From NCBI GenBank assembly GCA_013178005.1, contig JABLXL010000012.1, forward strand, positions 1 to 64,000: a stretch of DNA of 64,000 nt, written 5' to 3'. The first letter of the stretch is position 1, and each line of letters begins with the position of its first letter. The notes under the pieces are model-generated. The model saw nothing but the letters and a program-made list of their open reading frames with translations. It did no database searches and had not been told where the DNA came from. The translations under genes and the position numbers were made by a program. This document shows positions 14,859 to 23,298 of the stretch, piece after piece. The DNA comes from Actinomycetota bacterium. Its GTDB lineage: Bacteria; Actinomycetota; Geothermincolia; Geothermincolales; RBG-13-55-18.

Positions 14859-15335
14859 ATGCACGGCGACGCGCTCAAGGACATGGAGCGCAGGCTGGAG
14901 GAGATGATAGAGCCCATAACCGATGAAGCCGGCCTCTCCCTGGTGTCCGTGGACGTGGAGCGGAGGGGCAGGAGGTTGGTGGTGACCGTGTGTCTCGACC
15001 GGGAGGGCGGCATCGATGTTGACACCTGCGCGGAGATAAGCGAGGAAATAGGCCGGCACCTGGACGTGGAGGGCATGATCAGCGAGAGCTACCACCTTGA
15101 GGTGGAATCGCCGGGTTTGCAGCGCGTATTGCGAAAGCCGCGGGAGTACCGCTGTTTCACCGGGCGCGAGGTGGAGATAGTGCTGCGCCAGGCCTTCGAG
15201 GGAAGACAGAAGATCAGGGGCCTGCTCAAACACGCGGACGAAGAAGGTATAGCGGTGCTGGTGGACGACGAGGAGATATCCTTCCCCTACCAGGCGCTGA
15301 AGAAGACCAGCCTTTACTTCGAGCCGCCGTGGTGA
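14859..15335 (+). CDS. rimP: ribosome maturation factor RimP
   Basis: 158 residues. Start ATG 14859 behind GAGGTGG, 15 bases inside a longer frame. N-terminal alpha/beta domain with LVSVDVERRGRRLVVTVCLD and the signature YHLEVESPGLQRVLRKPREY near residues 85-104, then a C-terminal Sm-like barrel. Required for assembly of the 30S subunit. First gene of the operon; nusA follows with the usual order. Confidence 0.93.
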   Translation: MHGDALKDMERRLEEMIEPITDEAGLSLVSVDVERRGRRLVVTVCLDREGGIDVDTCAEISEEIGRHLDVEGMISESYHLEVESPGLQRVLRKPREYRCFTGREVEIVLRQAFEGRQKIRGLLKHADEEGIAVLVDDEEISFPYQALKKTSLYFEPPW

Positions 15336-15360
15336 GGTGGAGTCCGAGGAGGAGGGGTTT

Positions 15361-16539
15361 TTGAACCTGGAATGGCTTGAGGCATTACGCCAGATAGAAC
15401 GCGAGAAGGGCATCGATGCCGAGACCATCATCCAAGCCCTTGAGGCAGCCTTGCTCTCCGCGTACAAGAAGAACTATACCACCGAGGAGGAGGCGAGGGT
15501 TGAGGTCAACCGGGAGACCGGCTCCATCCACGTCTATGCCGAGATAACCGATGGAGAAACGGGCGAGGTGAAGGAAGAGGAGGTCACGCCTCGCAATTTC
15601 GGCCGCATAGCCGCCCAGACCGCCAAGCAGGTGATCCTGCAGCGCATCAGGGAGGCGGAGCGGGATATCATGTTCGACGAGTATCACGAGAAAGCCGGCG
15701 ATATCGTCACCGGCATCGTGCAACAGTCGGATTCGCGCTATGCCCTTGTGGACCTGGGAAAGGTGGAGGCAATACTGCCGGTGTCCGAACAGATGCCCGG
15801 CGAACGCTACCGGCACGGCACGCGCCTCAAGGTCTATATCGTCGAGGTACGCAAGTCAAGCAAGGGGCCGCAAATCGTGGTCTCCCGCACCCACCCCGGA
15901 CTTCTGAAAAGGCTCTTCGAACTGGAGGTGCCGGAGATAGCGGATGGATACGTGGAGATAAAGGCCGTGGCCAGGGAGCCTGGCCACCGCTCGAAGATAG
16001 CGGTGCACTCCCATGATCGCAACGTCGACCCCGTGGGGGCCTGCGTGGGGGCGAGGGGCTCCAGGGTGCGCATGGTGGTGAACGAGCTCAGGGGAGAGAA
16101 GGTGGACATCGTACCCTGGAAGGAGGACCCGGCTGATTTCGTCTCCAACGCCCTGAGCCCCGCTAAGGTCAAGGAGGTGAGGGTCTACCCCGAGGAGGAG
16201 CTAGCCGAGGTGGTGGTTCCGGACAGCCAACTCTCCCTGGCTATAGGCAAGGAGGGGCAGAACGCGAGGTTGGCCGCCAAGCTGACGGGTTTGAGGATCG
16301 ATATACGCAGCGAATCGCAATTGCGCGACGAGCGAGGGGGTTACACGGCGGAGGCGGGCGAGGAGAGCGAAGCCGCACCGGAGGAGGGATACGAGGAAGA
16401 GGTCGAGGAGGAAGTCGCCGGAATAGCGGAGACGCTCGAAGGCGACGAGGAACTCGGGGAGGACGGCGGGACGCCGATATCGGAGCAAGCCGCCGAGCCG
16501 TCGCCGGAAGGAGGCGACGAGGGGGCGGACGAAGGGTAA
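15361..16539 (+). CDS. nusA: transcription termination/antitermination factor NusA
   Basis: 392 residues from TTG 15361, which sits behind GAGGAGGGG and gives the usual opening [22 protein letters not shown] 24 bases upstream is possible but non-homologous. Order: RNA polymerase-binding N-terminal domain, S1 domain ([21 protein letters not shown]), KH1 with [20 protein letters not shown]2 with [18 protein letters not shown], then an unstructured acidic tail of about 65 residues rich in E, D and G. It controls pausing and termination. Confidence 0.96.
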   Translation: MNLEWLEALRQIEREKGIDAETIIQALEAALLSAYKKNYTTEEEARVEVNRETGSIHVYAEITDGETGEVKEEEVTPRNFGRIAAQTAKQVILQRIREAERDIMFDEYHEKAGDIVTGIVQQSDSRYALVDLGKVEAILPVSEQMPGERYRHGTRLKVYIVEVRKSSKGPQIVVSRTHPGLLKRLFELEVPEIADGYVEIKAVAREPGHRSKIAVHSHDRNVDPVGACVGARGSRVRMVVNELRGEKVDIVPWKEDPADFVSNALSPAKVKEVRVYPEEELAEVVVPDSQLSLAIGKEGQNARLAAKLTGLRIDIRSESQLRDERGGYTAEAGEESEAAPEEGYEEEVEEEVAGIAETLEGDEELGEDGGTPISEQAAEPSPEGGDEGADEG

Positions 16540-16614
16540 ATCGCCGCCCATCGGTGATACCATGGTCTCATTGATGGCAGGAGCGGCGAGTAGATACGAG
16601 CGCGGGGAGAAGTA

Positions 16615-18981
16615 ATGGCGGGAAAGAGGGTACATCAACTGGCCAAGGAACTGGGCATGAGCAGCAAGGATTTGCTGGATGCCCTGAACGCCATGGGTGC
16701 GGATATCCATAACGCTCTCGCCGCCGTCGACGAGGCGACCGAAAAAGAGCTCAAGAAAAAACTGAGCAAACGGACGGCCGCGAAACACGTCGCGATGCAA
16801 GGCAAAACCAAGGCCGAGCGACCCGCGAGAGCAAGCGAGACGAAGGAGGCTGTCGAGAAGCCGCAGGAGGCGCGGAAATCCGGCAAAGCGCAGGGAAGCG
16901 CGGCGACGGTGGAAGAGCGCACAAAACCGCCCCGGGGAGCGGAGGAAAAAAGGAGGCCGGAGGCCGGCACGGTTGTTGCCACCGGGAAAGGCGCTCCCGG
17001 CGGAAAGGCGGAGCCGGCTCAACCGAGACAGCGGTCGGCCAAGGGCAAGATGCCTCTAAGTGAGAAGGAAACCCGCTCACATCCCGAGGCAAGGCCCAGG
17101 CCGTACCCCAAGCCCGCGCCCAGGCCGCCCGAGAGGCGTCCGTCGGAGAGAAGGGAACATCCCGCCAAAGTCGCGGAGAGGCCGGTTCCTGCGAGGGAGC
17201 CCGGCACCAAGCCCATGAAGAAAAAGCTTCGCGTGCCGTCGGGCATAACGGTGCGAGAGTTCGCCCAGAGAGTTGGCAGGAAGCCCTCGCAGGTGATATC
17301 CATGCTCCTGGGGCTGGGGGAATCCGCGGTCATCGACCAGCCTATATCAGATGACGCGCTGGCGCTCATCGCCGAGGAATTGGGGATAGATTTGGACATC
17401 AAGACAAGAGCCCCGGAGAAACCGCCGGAGATCGAGGACGCGCCGGAGAGCCTGCGACCCCGCCCGCCCGTGGTCACGGTCATGGGACACGTGGACCACG
17501 GCAAGACCTCCCTGCTCGACGCCATCAGGAACACTTCGGTTACCGAGCAGGAGATGGGGGGGATCACCCAGCACATCGGCGCATCGGTGGTGGAACATGC
17601 CGGAGGAACCATCACCTTCATAGATACCCCGGGCCACGAGTCCTTCACCGCCATGCGCGCCAGGGGAGCCCAGGTCACCGACCTTGCGGTGCTGGTGGTG
17701 GCGGCGGACGACGGGGTGATGCCCCAGACCATCGAGGCCATCGACCACGCCAGGGCGGCGGGGGTTCCGATACTGGTGGCGGTGAACAAGATAGATAAAC
17801 CGGACGCCAATCCCACGCGGGTCAGGCAGCAGCTGACGGAGTTCAACCTCCTTCCGGAGGAATGGGGTGGAGACACGGTCTTCGTGGACGTGTCCGCCAA
17901 GGAGGGCACCAACCTGGATCACCTGTTGGAGATGATCCTCCTCATCGCGGAGATAAACGACCTGCGGGCTAATCCGGAAGCGCCGGCAAGCGGGGTGGTT
18001 ATCGAGGCGAGGCTCGATAAGGGCAGGGGCCCGGTGGCGACCGTGCTGGTGAAGAGGGGAACTCTCAGGCGCGGGGACGTGCTGGTGGCGGGAAAGGCTT
18101 ACGGCAAGGCCAGGGCCCTAATGGATGACAAGGGCAGGATCATCGAGTCCGCAGGCCCTTCATACCCCGCCGAGGTGATGGGGCTCAACGCCGTGCCCGA
18201 AGCGGGCGAGGAATTCTCCGTGGTCGAGGACGAGAAAAAGGCTCGCTTCATGGTGGAGGCGAGAACGGCCAGGGAAAGGGCGGTTGAGGACCGCAAGATC
18301 ACGCGGAGCTTTTCCCTGGAGGAGCTTTTCCAGCGCATACAGGAGGGAGATGTCCAGGAGTTCAATCTCATCATCCGCGGCGACACCCAGGGATCCGTGG
18401 AGGCGGTTCGTGATTCCATCGCCAAGATAAAAGTGGGGGATATCGCGGTGAACGTGATCCATACCGGGGTGGGGGCCATCACGGAGAACGACGTCATGCT
18501 CGCCAAGGCCTCAGGGGCGGTTGTGATCGGTTTCAACGTCCGGCCCGACTCCAAGACGCAGGATCTGGCGTCGCGGGAAAAGGTGGAGATAAGAACCTAC
18601 AGAGTGATTTACCAGCTCCTGGAAGACCTTGAGGCGGCCCTGGTGGGGATGCTGAAGCCGGTGTATGAGGAAGAAAAGGTAGGCGAGCTCGAGGTCAGGG
18701 CGATATTCCGCGTCCCCCGCCAGGGGGTGATCGCCGGCGCTTACGTAAAGCAAGGGGAGATAACCAGGAATTCCCGCGTGAGATTGCTCAGGGACGGATC
18801 CATCATCTACGAAGGGGGGATCTCCTCCCTGCGCCGCTTCAAGGACGACGTGCGCTCCGTATCGGCGGGTTACGAGTGCGGGGTGGCGCTGGAGAACTTC
18901 CAGGACGTCAAGGAAGGAGACGTCATAGAGGTGGTGGAGATGCGGGAGGTTCCCAGGGGCGAGGCGGGGACGGACTCCTGA
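16615..18981 (+). CDS. infB: translation initiation factor IF-2
   Basis: 788 residues. N-terminal IF2N motif ([21 protein letters not shown]), then a 170-residue low-complexity linker rich in K, E, P and A, a second IF2N unit ([20 protein letters not shown]), the GTPase domain with [22 protein letters not shown] and NKIDKP, and domains II-IV. Brings initiator tRNA to the 30S subunit. Follows nusA by 75 bases; the ylxR and L7Ae-like ylxQ genes often found between them are absent. Confidence 0.97.
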   Translation: MAGKRVHQLAKELGMSSKDLLDALNAMGADIHNALAAVDEATEKELKKKLSKRTAAKHVAMQGKTKAERPARASETKEAVEKPQEARKSGKAQGSAATVEERTKPPRGAEEKRRPEAGTVVATGKGAPGGKAEPAQPRQRSAKGKMPLSEKETRSHPEARPRPYPKPAPRPPERRPSERREHPAKVAERPVPAREPGTKPMKKKLRVPSGITVREFAQRVGRKPSQVISMLLGLGESAVIDQPISDDALALIAEELGIDLDIKTRAPEKPPEIEDAPESLRPRPPVVTVMGHVDHGKTSLLDAIRNTSVTEQEMGGITQHIGASVVEHAGGTITFIDTPGHESFTAMRARGAQVTDLAVLVVAADDGVMPQTIEAIDHARAAGVPILVAVNKIDKPDANPTRVRQQLTEFNLLPEEWGGDTVFVDVSAKEGTNLDHLLEMILLIAEINDLRANPEAPASGVVIEARLDKGRGPVATVLVKRGTLRRGDVLVAGKAYGKARALMDDKGRIIESAGPSYPAEVMGLNAVPEAGEEFSVVEDEKKARFMVEARTARERAVEDRKITRSFSLEELFQRIQEGDVQEFNLIIRGDTQGSVEAVRDSIAKIKVGDIAVNVIHTGVGAITENDVMLAKASGAVVIGFNVRPDSKTQDLASREKVEIRTYRVIYQLLEDLEAALVGMLKPVYEEEKVGELEVRAIFRVPRQGVIAGAYVKQGEITRNSRVRLLRDGSIIYEGGISSLRRFKDDVRSVSAGYECGVALENFQDVKEGDVIEVVEMREVPRGEAGTDS

Positions 18982-18991
18982 GGAGGTCCCC

Positions 18992-19279
18992 ATGTTCGTC
19001 GGCGCGCTCAGGCTGGAGCTGTACATGCCCCAATGCAGGTCGTTGAAGGAGAAACGACAGGTAATCAGGTCCATCATCGACCGCACCCGCCATCGTTTCA
19101 ACGTCTGCGTGGCCGAGGTCGACAAACAGGACCTCTGGCAGGTCTGCACCATAGGCATTTCCTGCGTGAGCAACAGCGAGAGCGCGGTGCGCGAGACGCT
19201 AAACCAGGTGGAGCGCAGCGTCAGGGCTATGGACAAGGCCGAGGTACTTGAATCCCCTGTTTTCATCCTCAAGCCTTGA
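18992..19279 (+). CDS. DUF503 (YlxP-like) protein
   Basis: 95 residues matching the DUF503/YlxP family: MFVGALRLELYMPQCRSLKEKR at the N-terminus, then FNVCVAEVDKQDLWQ. A small ferredoxin-like fold protein of unknown biochemical role, conserved between infB and rbfA in Gram-positive genomes, which implies a ribosome or RNA-related role. GAGGAGG precedes the ATG; 10 bases separate it from infB. Confidence 0.92.
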   Translation: MFVGALRLELYMPQCRSLKEKRQVIRSIIDRTRHRFNVCVAEVDKQDLWQVCTIGISCVSNSESAVRETLNQVERSVRAMDKAEVLESPVFILKP

Positions 19280-19318
19280 TCTTCGGTGACTGCGGCAGGC
19301 GTTAGCGAGGTACGGAAA

Positions 19319-19663
19319 ATGATTCCCGACCGCATGAAGAGGGTCAACGAGGCATGCAAGGAAGCCCTCGGCGAGATCGTGCAGGAAAAGATAAAGGACC
19401 CGCGCGTGGGATTCGTCACCGTGACCAGGGTGGAGGTGAGCCCGGACCTTAAGCAGGCCAAGGTATGGTTGAGCGTCTTGGGGACGGATGAAGAGGTGGA
19501 CGATTGCATGCGGGCCATGGAGAGGGCGAAGGGTTTCATGCGTCGTGAGCTGGGTCGAAGGGTGCGCATGAGGTACACTCCAGAGTTGAGGCTGAGGCTG
19601 GATCGGGGAGCGGAGGTAAGCGAACGGGTGCAGGGAATACTGAACCGGCTGGAGGAGAAATGA
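19319..19663 (+). CDS. rbfA: 30S ribosome-binding factor RbfA
   Basis: 114 residues from ATG 19319 (GAGGT about eight bases ahead), giving MIPDRMKRVNEACKEAL. A GTG at 19286 would add 11 non-homologous residues. KH-like fold; conserved KDPRVGFVTVTRVEVSPDL. Binds the immature 30S at helix 1 of 16S rRNA. Its stop overlaps the next ATG (ATGA), so translation is coupled to nrnA. Confidence 0.93.
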   Translation: MIPDRMKRVNEACKEALGEIVQEKIKDPRVGFVTVTRVEVSPDLKQAKVWLSVLGTDEEVDDCMRAMERAKGFMRRELGRRVRMRYTPELRLRLDRGAEVSERVQGILNRLEEK

Positions 19664-20628
19664 AGGGGGCGGAGAGCGTCGCGGCGGCGGTGCAGAGGGC
19701 GAAAACGGTGGTTGCCACCTCGCACGTAAACCCCGATGGCGACGGGGTGGGTTCGCTGCTGGCCGTGACCATTCTGCTCTCCGGGCTGGGAAAGAAGGTC
19801 TATCCCTCCCTGCCTGAGCCCTGGAAATATCCGCCGCAATACGAGTTCCTGCCGGGAAGGGAGTCGTTGCTCGCCCCCGAGTCATTGCCCGGGAATTGCG
19901 ACGTGTTCATCGCCCTCGATTGCAGCAACCTCTCGCGAATGGAGCCCCTGGAGCAGGTGTTCGAGCGAGCCGGCCTCACCGTGAACATCGACCACCACGA
20001 GGATAACACCCGTTTCGCGGACGTAAATTACGTGGACCCCGCGGCTTCCTCCACCGCTGAACTGGTGTACCGGGTATGCGAGGCGGCATCGTGGGCGCTG
20101 GACGGGCGAGCGGCGACCTGCCTGTACGCGGGCCTGGTGACGGACACCGGGAGGTTCCAGCATCGCAACACCACACCGTCCGCTTTCGTCCTGGCCGCGA
20201 AACTCGCTGAGGCGGGCGCGGACGTGCACGGCGTGGCCAGGGAGATCTACGAATCCCAGTCACTGCAGTACGTGCGCTTGCTGGGTACGGCGCTGAAAAG
20301 GGCGCAACGGCTGGAAAACCTGCGCCTGGTCTACAGCTACATAACCCAGTCCGACCTGGAGGAAACCGGCGCCACGCTGGCGGAGGCCGAGGACCTCATC
20401 GATTACCTGCGCCGCGTGAAGGGTGCGGAGGTGGTGGCCCTGTTCAAGGAGCTTCCCGACGGCACCGTGAGGGTAAGCCTACGCTCCGGCGACGAGGTCG
20501 AGGTGGCATCCATAGCCAGGGTCCTTGGGGGCGGGGGCCATGCCATGGCGGCGGGATACACGTCGGAGAAGGACCTGGAAGGCAGCATCGGCGAGTTGTT
20601 GGAGAGGTTGCGAGATCGCCATGCGTGA
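19660..20628 (+). CDS. nrnA: DHH-family nanoRNase / pAp phosphatase
   Basis: 322 residues. DHH catalytic motifs: SHVNPDGDGVGSLLA (residues 21-35), a central FIALDCSN, DHHEDN near residue 111, and the C-terminal DHHA1 glycine motif GGGGHAMAAG. NrnA degrades 2-5 nt RNA and dephosphorylates 3'-phosphoadenosine 5'-phosphate using Mn ions. It is conserved between rbfA and truB. Starts within the rbfA stop codon and overlaps truB by 8 bases. Confidence 0.93.
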   Translation: MKGAESVAAAVQRAKTVVATSHVNPDGDGVGSLLAVTILLSGLGKKVYPSLPEPWKYPPQYEFLPGRESLLAPESLPGNCDVFIALDCSNLSRMEPLEQVFERAGLTVNIDHHEDNTRFADVNYVDPAASSTAELVYRVCEAASWALDGRAATCLYAGLVTDTGRFQHRNTTPSAFVLAAKLAEAGADVHGVAREIYESQSLQYVRLLGTALKRAQRLENLRLVYSYITQSDLEETGATLAEAEDLIDYLRRVKGAEVVALFKELPDGTVRVSLRSGDEVEVASIARVLGGGGHAMAAGYTSEKDLEGSIGELLERLRDRHA

Positions 20629-21565
20629 CCTCGGGTGTCACGGGGTGCTCCTGATAGACAAGGAAGAGGGCCCCACCTCCCATGACATAGTCAGGGAGGT
20701 TCGCGGGCTCCTGGGCGGTGCCAGGGTTGGCCATACCGGGACCCTGGACCCCATGGCCACGGGGCTGCTGGTCCTGCTGGTGGGGAGGGCGACCAGGCTC
20801 GCCCCCTATGTGCCGGGAGAACCCAAGGTATATTCGGCGCGTGTTCTTCTGGGCAGGGAGACCGAGACCATGGATATGCAGGGAAGCGTGCTGAGAGAAA
20901 AGGGGTTTGCTGGCGATGTCGAAGAAGTGAAGAAGGTGATAGAGGGCTTGGTGGGGGAATGGGAACAGACCCCGCCCGCTTTTTCGGCGGTGAAACACCG
21001 GGGCCGGCCTGCCTATAGTTATGCGCGCAGGGGAGAACAGGTGGAGTTGGCGGCGCGCAGGGTGAGGATATACCGTATGGAGATGACCGCTTTTCGCCGC
21101 ATCGGGGACATGGCGGAGGCTGACTTCGTGGTGGAGTGTTCCCCGGGCACCTATGTGAGGGAGCTGGCGTCGAGGATCGGGACGGCGTTGTCGTGCGGAG
21201 GCACCTTATCACGGTTGCGCAGGGAGGCGTCCGGCCCTTTCAAGGTCGTTGACGCCATGACCTTAGAGGGGGTGAGGAGGCATCTCGTGCTGGGGGAGGC
21301 TTGCATACGGCCAATGCACGAGGCACTGGGCGGCATGAGGATGGTGGAGGTGAAGGAATCATGCGCGGGGGCGGTGGTCAACGGCGCCCCCATCGAGGAG
21401 GGGATGCTGCTGGGCGCGCACGAGGGCGTAAGGCAAGGTGAGGCGGTGGCGGTGATGGGTGGCGGAACGCTCCTGGCGGTGCACCGGGTCGCGCGGACCA
21501 GCCCATTCCTTTCCCGGCCCCTACGCGTGGTGGGCGCGATCGGTGAAGATGATGTTACAGGTTGA
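20621..21565 (+). CDS. truB: tRNA pseudouridine(55) synthase
   Basis: 314 residues from ATG 20621. The catalytic loop is GHTGTLDPMATGLL, whose Asp is the nucleophile; PPAFSAVKHRGRPAYSYAR and the CSPGTYVRELASRIG block are conserved. A C-terminal PUA-like domain follows. Modifies U55 in the T loop of tRNAs. Translationally coupled to nrnA. An 18-bp tandem repeat follows 23 bases after its stop. Confidence 0.95.
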   Translation: MRDLGCHGVLLIDKEEGPTSHDIVREVRGLLGGARVGHTGTLDPMATGLLVLLVGRATRLAPYVPGEPKVYSARVLLGRETETMDMQGSVLREKGFAGDVEEVKKVIEGLVGEWEQTPPAFSAVKHRGRPAYSYARRGEQVELAARRVRIYRMEMTAFRRIGDMAEADFVVECSPGTYVRELASRIGTALSCGGTLSRLRREASGPFKVVDAMTLEGVRRHLVLGEACIRPMHEALGGMRMVEVKESCAGAVVNGAPIEEGMLLGAHEGVRQGEAVAVMGGGTLLAVHRVARTSPFLSRPLRVVGAIGEDDVTG

Positions 21566-21588
21566 AAAGCTCTGCGGTGACCTGTACT

Positions 21589-21624
21589 AATTAGAAAGAT
21601 TCGGAAAATTAGAAAGAATCGGAA
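21589..21624 (+). repeat. 18-bp tandem repeat after truB
   Basis: AATTAGAAAGATTCGGAA at 21589-21606 is followed directly by AATTAGAAAGAATCGGAA (one difference). The units are AT-rich in a GC-rich region. An imperfect hairpin (ACAGGT ... ACCTGT, 21557-21586) just precedes it. Confidence 0.9.
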
Positions 21625-21783
21625 AGGCGGATGCGCGCCAGCGGGGGCACAAACCCACCGGACGCCATATGCGAGGCGCGAGTCGAAAGTCGATGAGATT
21701 AGGCTAAGGGCGCGCGCAGTCGGACCGCTCCTTTTCCGCCGGAGGCGGGAAGGGGTATTGATGCATAAGAATATGGAGGGCGC

Positions 21784-22710
21784 GTGGAGGTAATACCCGG
21801 GATAGATGCCCTGCCCGAAGATATCGGGAGGACAGTGGTGACGGTGGGGATGTTCGACGGCGTGCACCTCGGGCACCGGCGCATCATCTCCATCGCCCAC
21901 GAAAGGGCGCGCGAGCTCGGCTTGCGGTGTGTGGTCTTCACCTTCGACCGTCATCCCCTGGAAGTGCTCAAGCCGGGGGAGCATCCTCGACTGCTTTCCT
22001 CCAGCGCGCAGAAGCTGCGGCTGCTCGAGGAGCTTGACGTGGACATGGTGCTGATGGTCCATTTCGACGAGTCGTTCTCGCGCGTCGGCGCGACGGAATT
22101 CGTCGAAGGATACCTGGTAAGCCGCTTGAAAGCGGTGGAGGTGGTGCTGGGAGAGAACTTTCGTTTCGGCAGGGGAGGGGAGGGCGACCCCGGTTTCATG
22201 GCGGAGATAGGGTCCCGCCACGGGTTGACGGTGGACGCGGTGCCCCTGCTCAGGGAGAACGGCGAGGTCGTCTCGAGCACCATCATCAGGGGCCTGGTGG
22301 AAAAGGGGGACATCGAGGGAGCGAACCGCCGCCTGGGCTGGGAATATATGATCGAAGGAGTGGTGGTCAGGGGGGATTCCAGGGGACGCGAACTCGGTTT
22401 TCCCACCGCGAACCTGGAGGTCCACGACAACCGGTGTCTTCCCGCGAACGGCGTCTATTCCGGGGAGGCCTTCCTGGAGCATCACGGCCACCCCGCGGTC
22501 ACCTACATCGGCGAAGCCAGGACCTTCGCGCACGGGGCTTCGGTCAAGCGGCGCATAGAGGTCCATATACCGGGATGGGAGGAGGACCTGTACGATCGCT
22601 ACCTGGGGGTGTCCTTCCGGCGGCGGCTACGGGGGGACATGGTCTTCCCCGATCCCCGCGCCCTTACGGAGCAGATCGCCCGTGACGTGGAGGCCGCCCT
22701 GGAACAATAA
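21784..22710 (+). CDS. ribF: bifunctional riboflavin kinase / FAD synthetase
   Basis: 308 residues. The N-terminal FMN adenylyltransferase has GMFDGVHLGHRRII (HxGH nucleotidyltransferase motif) and SSTIIRGLVEKGDIEGA. The C-terminal riboflavin kinase starts at IEGVVVRGDSRGRELGFPTANL. Makes FMN and FAD. Start is GTG 21784 behind GGAGGG. Follows truB, as in many bacteria, and is 14.5 kb from the rib operon, without a riboswitch of its own. Confidence 0.95.
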   Translation: MEVIPGIDALPEDIGRTVVTVGMFDGVHLGHRRIISIAHERARELGLRCVVFTFDRHPLEVLKPGEHPRLLSSSAQKLRLLEELDVDMVLMVHFDESFSRVGATEFVEGYLVSRLKAVEVVLGENFRFGRGGEGDPGFMAEIGSRHGLTVDAVPLLRENGEVVSSTIIRGLVEKGDIEGANRRLGWEYMIEGVVVRGDSRGRELGFPTANLEVHDNRCLPANGVYSGEAFLEHHGHPAVTYIGEARTFAHGASVKRRIEVHIPGWEEDLYDRYLGVSFRRRLRGDMVFPDPRALTEQIARDVEAALEQ

Positions 22711-22900
22711 AGGGATTGGCGATGTGTCGTCACGGGTTTTCCCGGTCAAGAAGTCGCTGGGCCCTCCGTCGGATAAGCGCAACGTCCAAGACAGCCTCGG
22801 AGCATGGGTACGACACATGGAAAGGTGCGGCGGTTTTCCGCGACGCCCGCCGTGTGATAACATAATTTGATAGGCCTGACCGCAGTGCGCAGGCGGAAGC

Positions 22901-22952
22901 GGCGGCCACGGCCGCCTTAACCTAAGCCTAGGATGGGAGGGTGCCGTCTCCC
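22901..22952 (+). promoter_or_regulatory. possible structured leader of rpsO
   Basis: Two hairpins precede rpsO: GGCGGCC with its complement (22901-22916) and GGGAG/CTCCC (22935-22952). S15 commonly represses its own mRNA through a structured leader; that this leader does so is inference. The rest of the 278-base gap has no gene. Confidence 0.3.
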
Positions 22953-22988
22953 TTCTTGGGTTTAAGGGGATGAAGGAGGTGATAAGGC

Positions 22989-23258
22989 ATGCCCCTTAGT
23001 AGTGAGCGCAAGCTCGAGATCATCGAGGAATACCGGGCGCACGACAAGGACACCGGCTCCGCGGAAGTGCAGATCGCCATCCTTACCAAGCGCATCGAGG
23101 ACCTCACTGAGCACCTCAAGGTGCACAAGAAAGACCACCATTCGCGGCGCGGACTCCTCAAGATGGTGGGGAAGAGGAGAAGGCTCCTCAACTACCTGAA
23201 GGAAAAGGACGTGGAGCGCTACCGCGAGCTGATCGAAAGACTGGGACTGCGGCGTTAG
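22989..23258 (+). CDS. rpsO: 30S ribosomal protein S15
   Basis: 89 residues, the normal S15 length. Conserved [19 protein letters not shown] and [19 protein letters not shown] segments. Binds the three-way junction of 16S rRNA. AAGGAGGTGATAAGGC precedes the ATG. pnp follows 40 bases later, the standard pair. Confidence 0.97.
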   Translation: MPLSSERKLEIIEEYRAHDKDTGSAEVQIAILTKRIEDLTEHLKVHKKDHHSRRGLLKMVGKRRRLLNYLKEKDVERYRELIERLGLRR

Positions 23259-23298
23259 GCAGCCCCCAAGCCGGGGACACCGGCTGCAAAGAGCGAGA

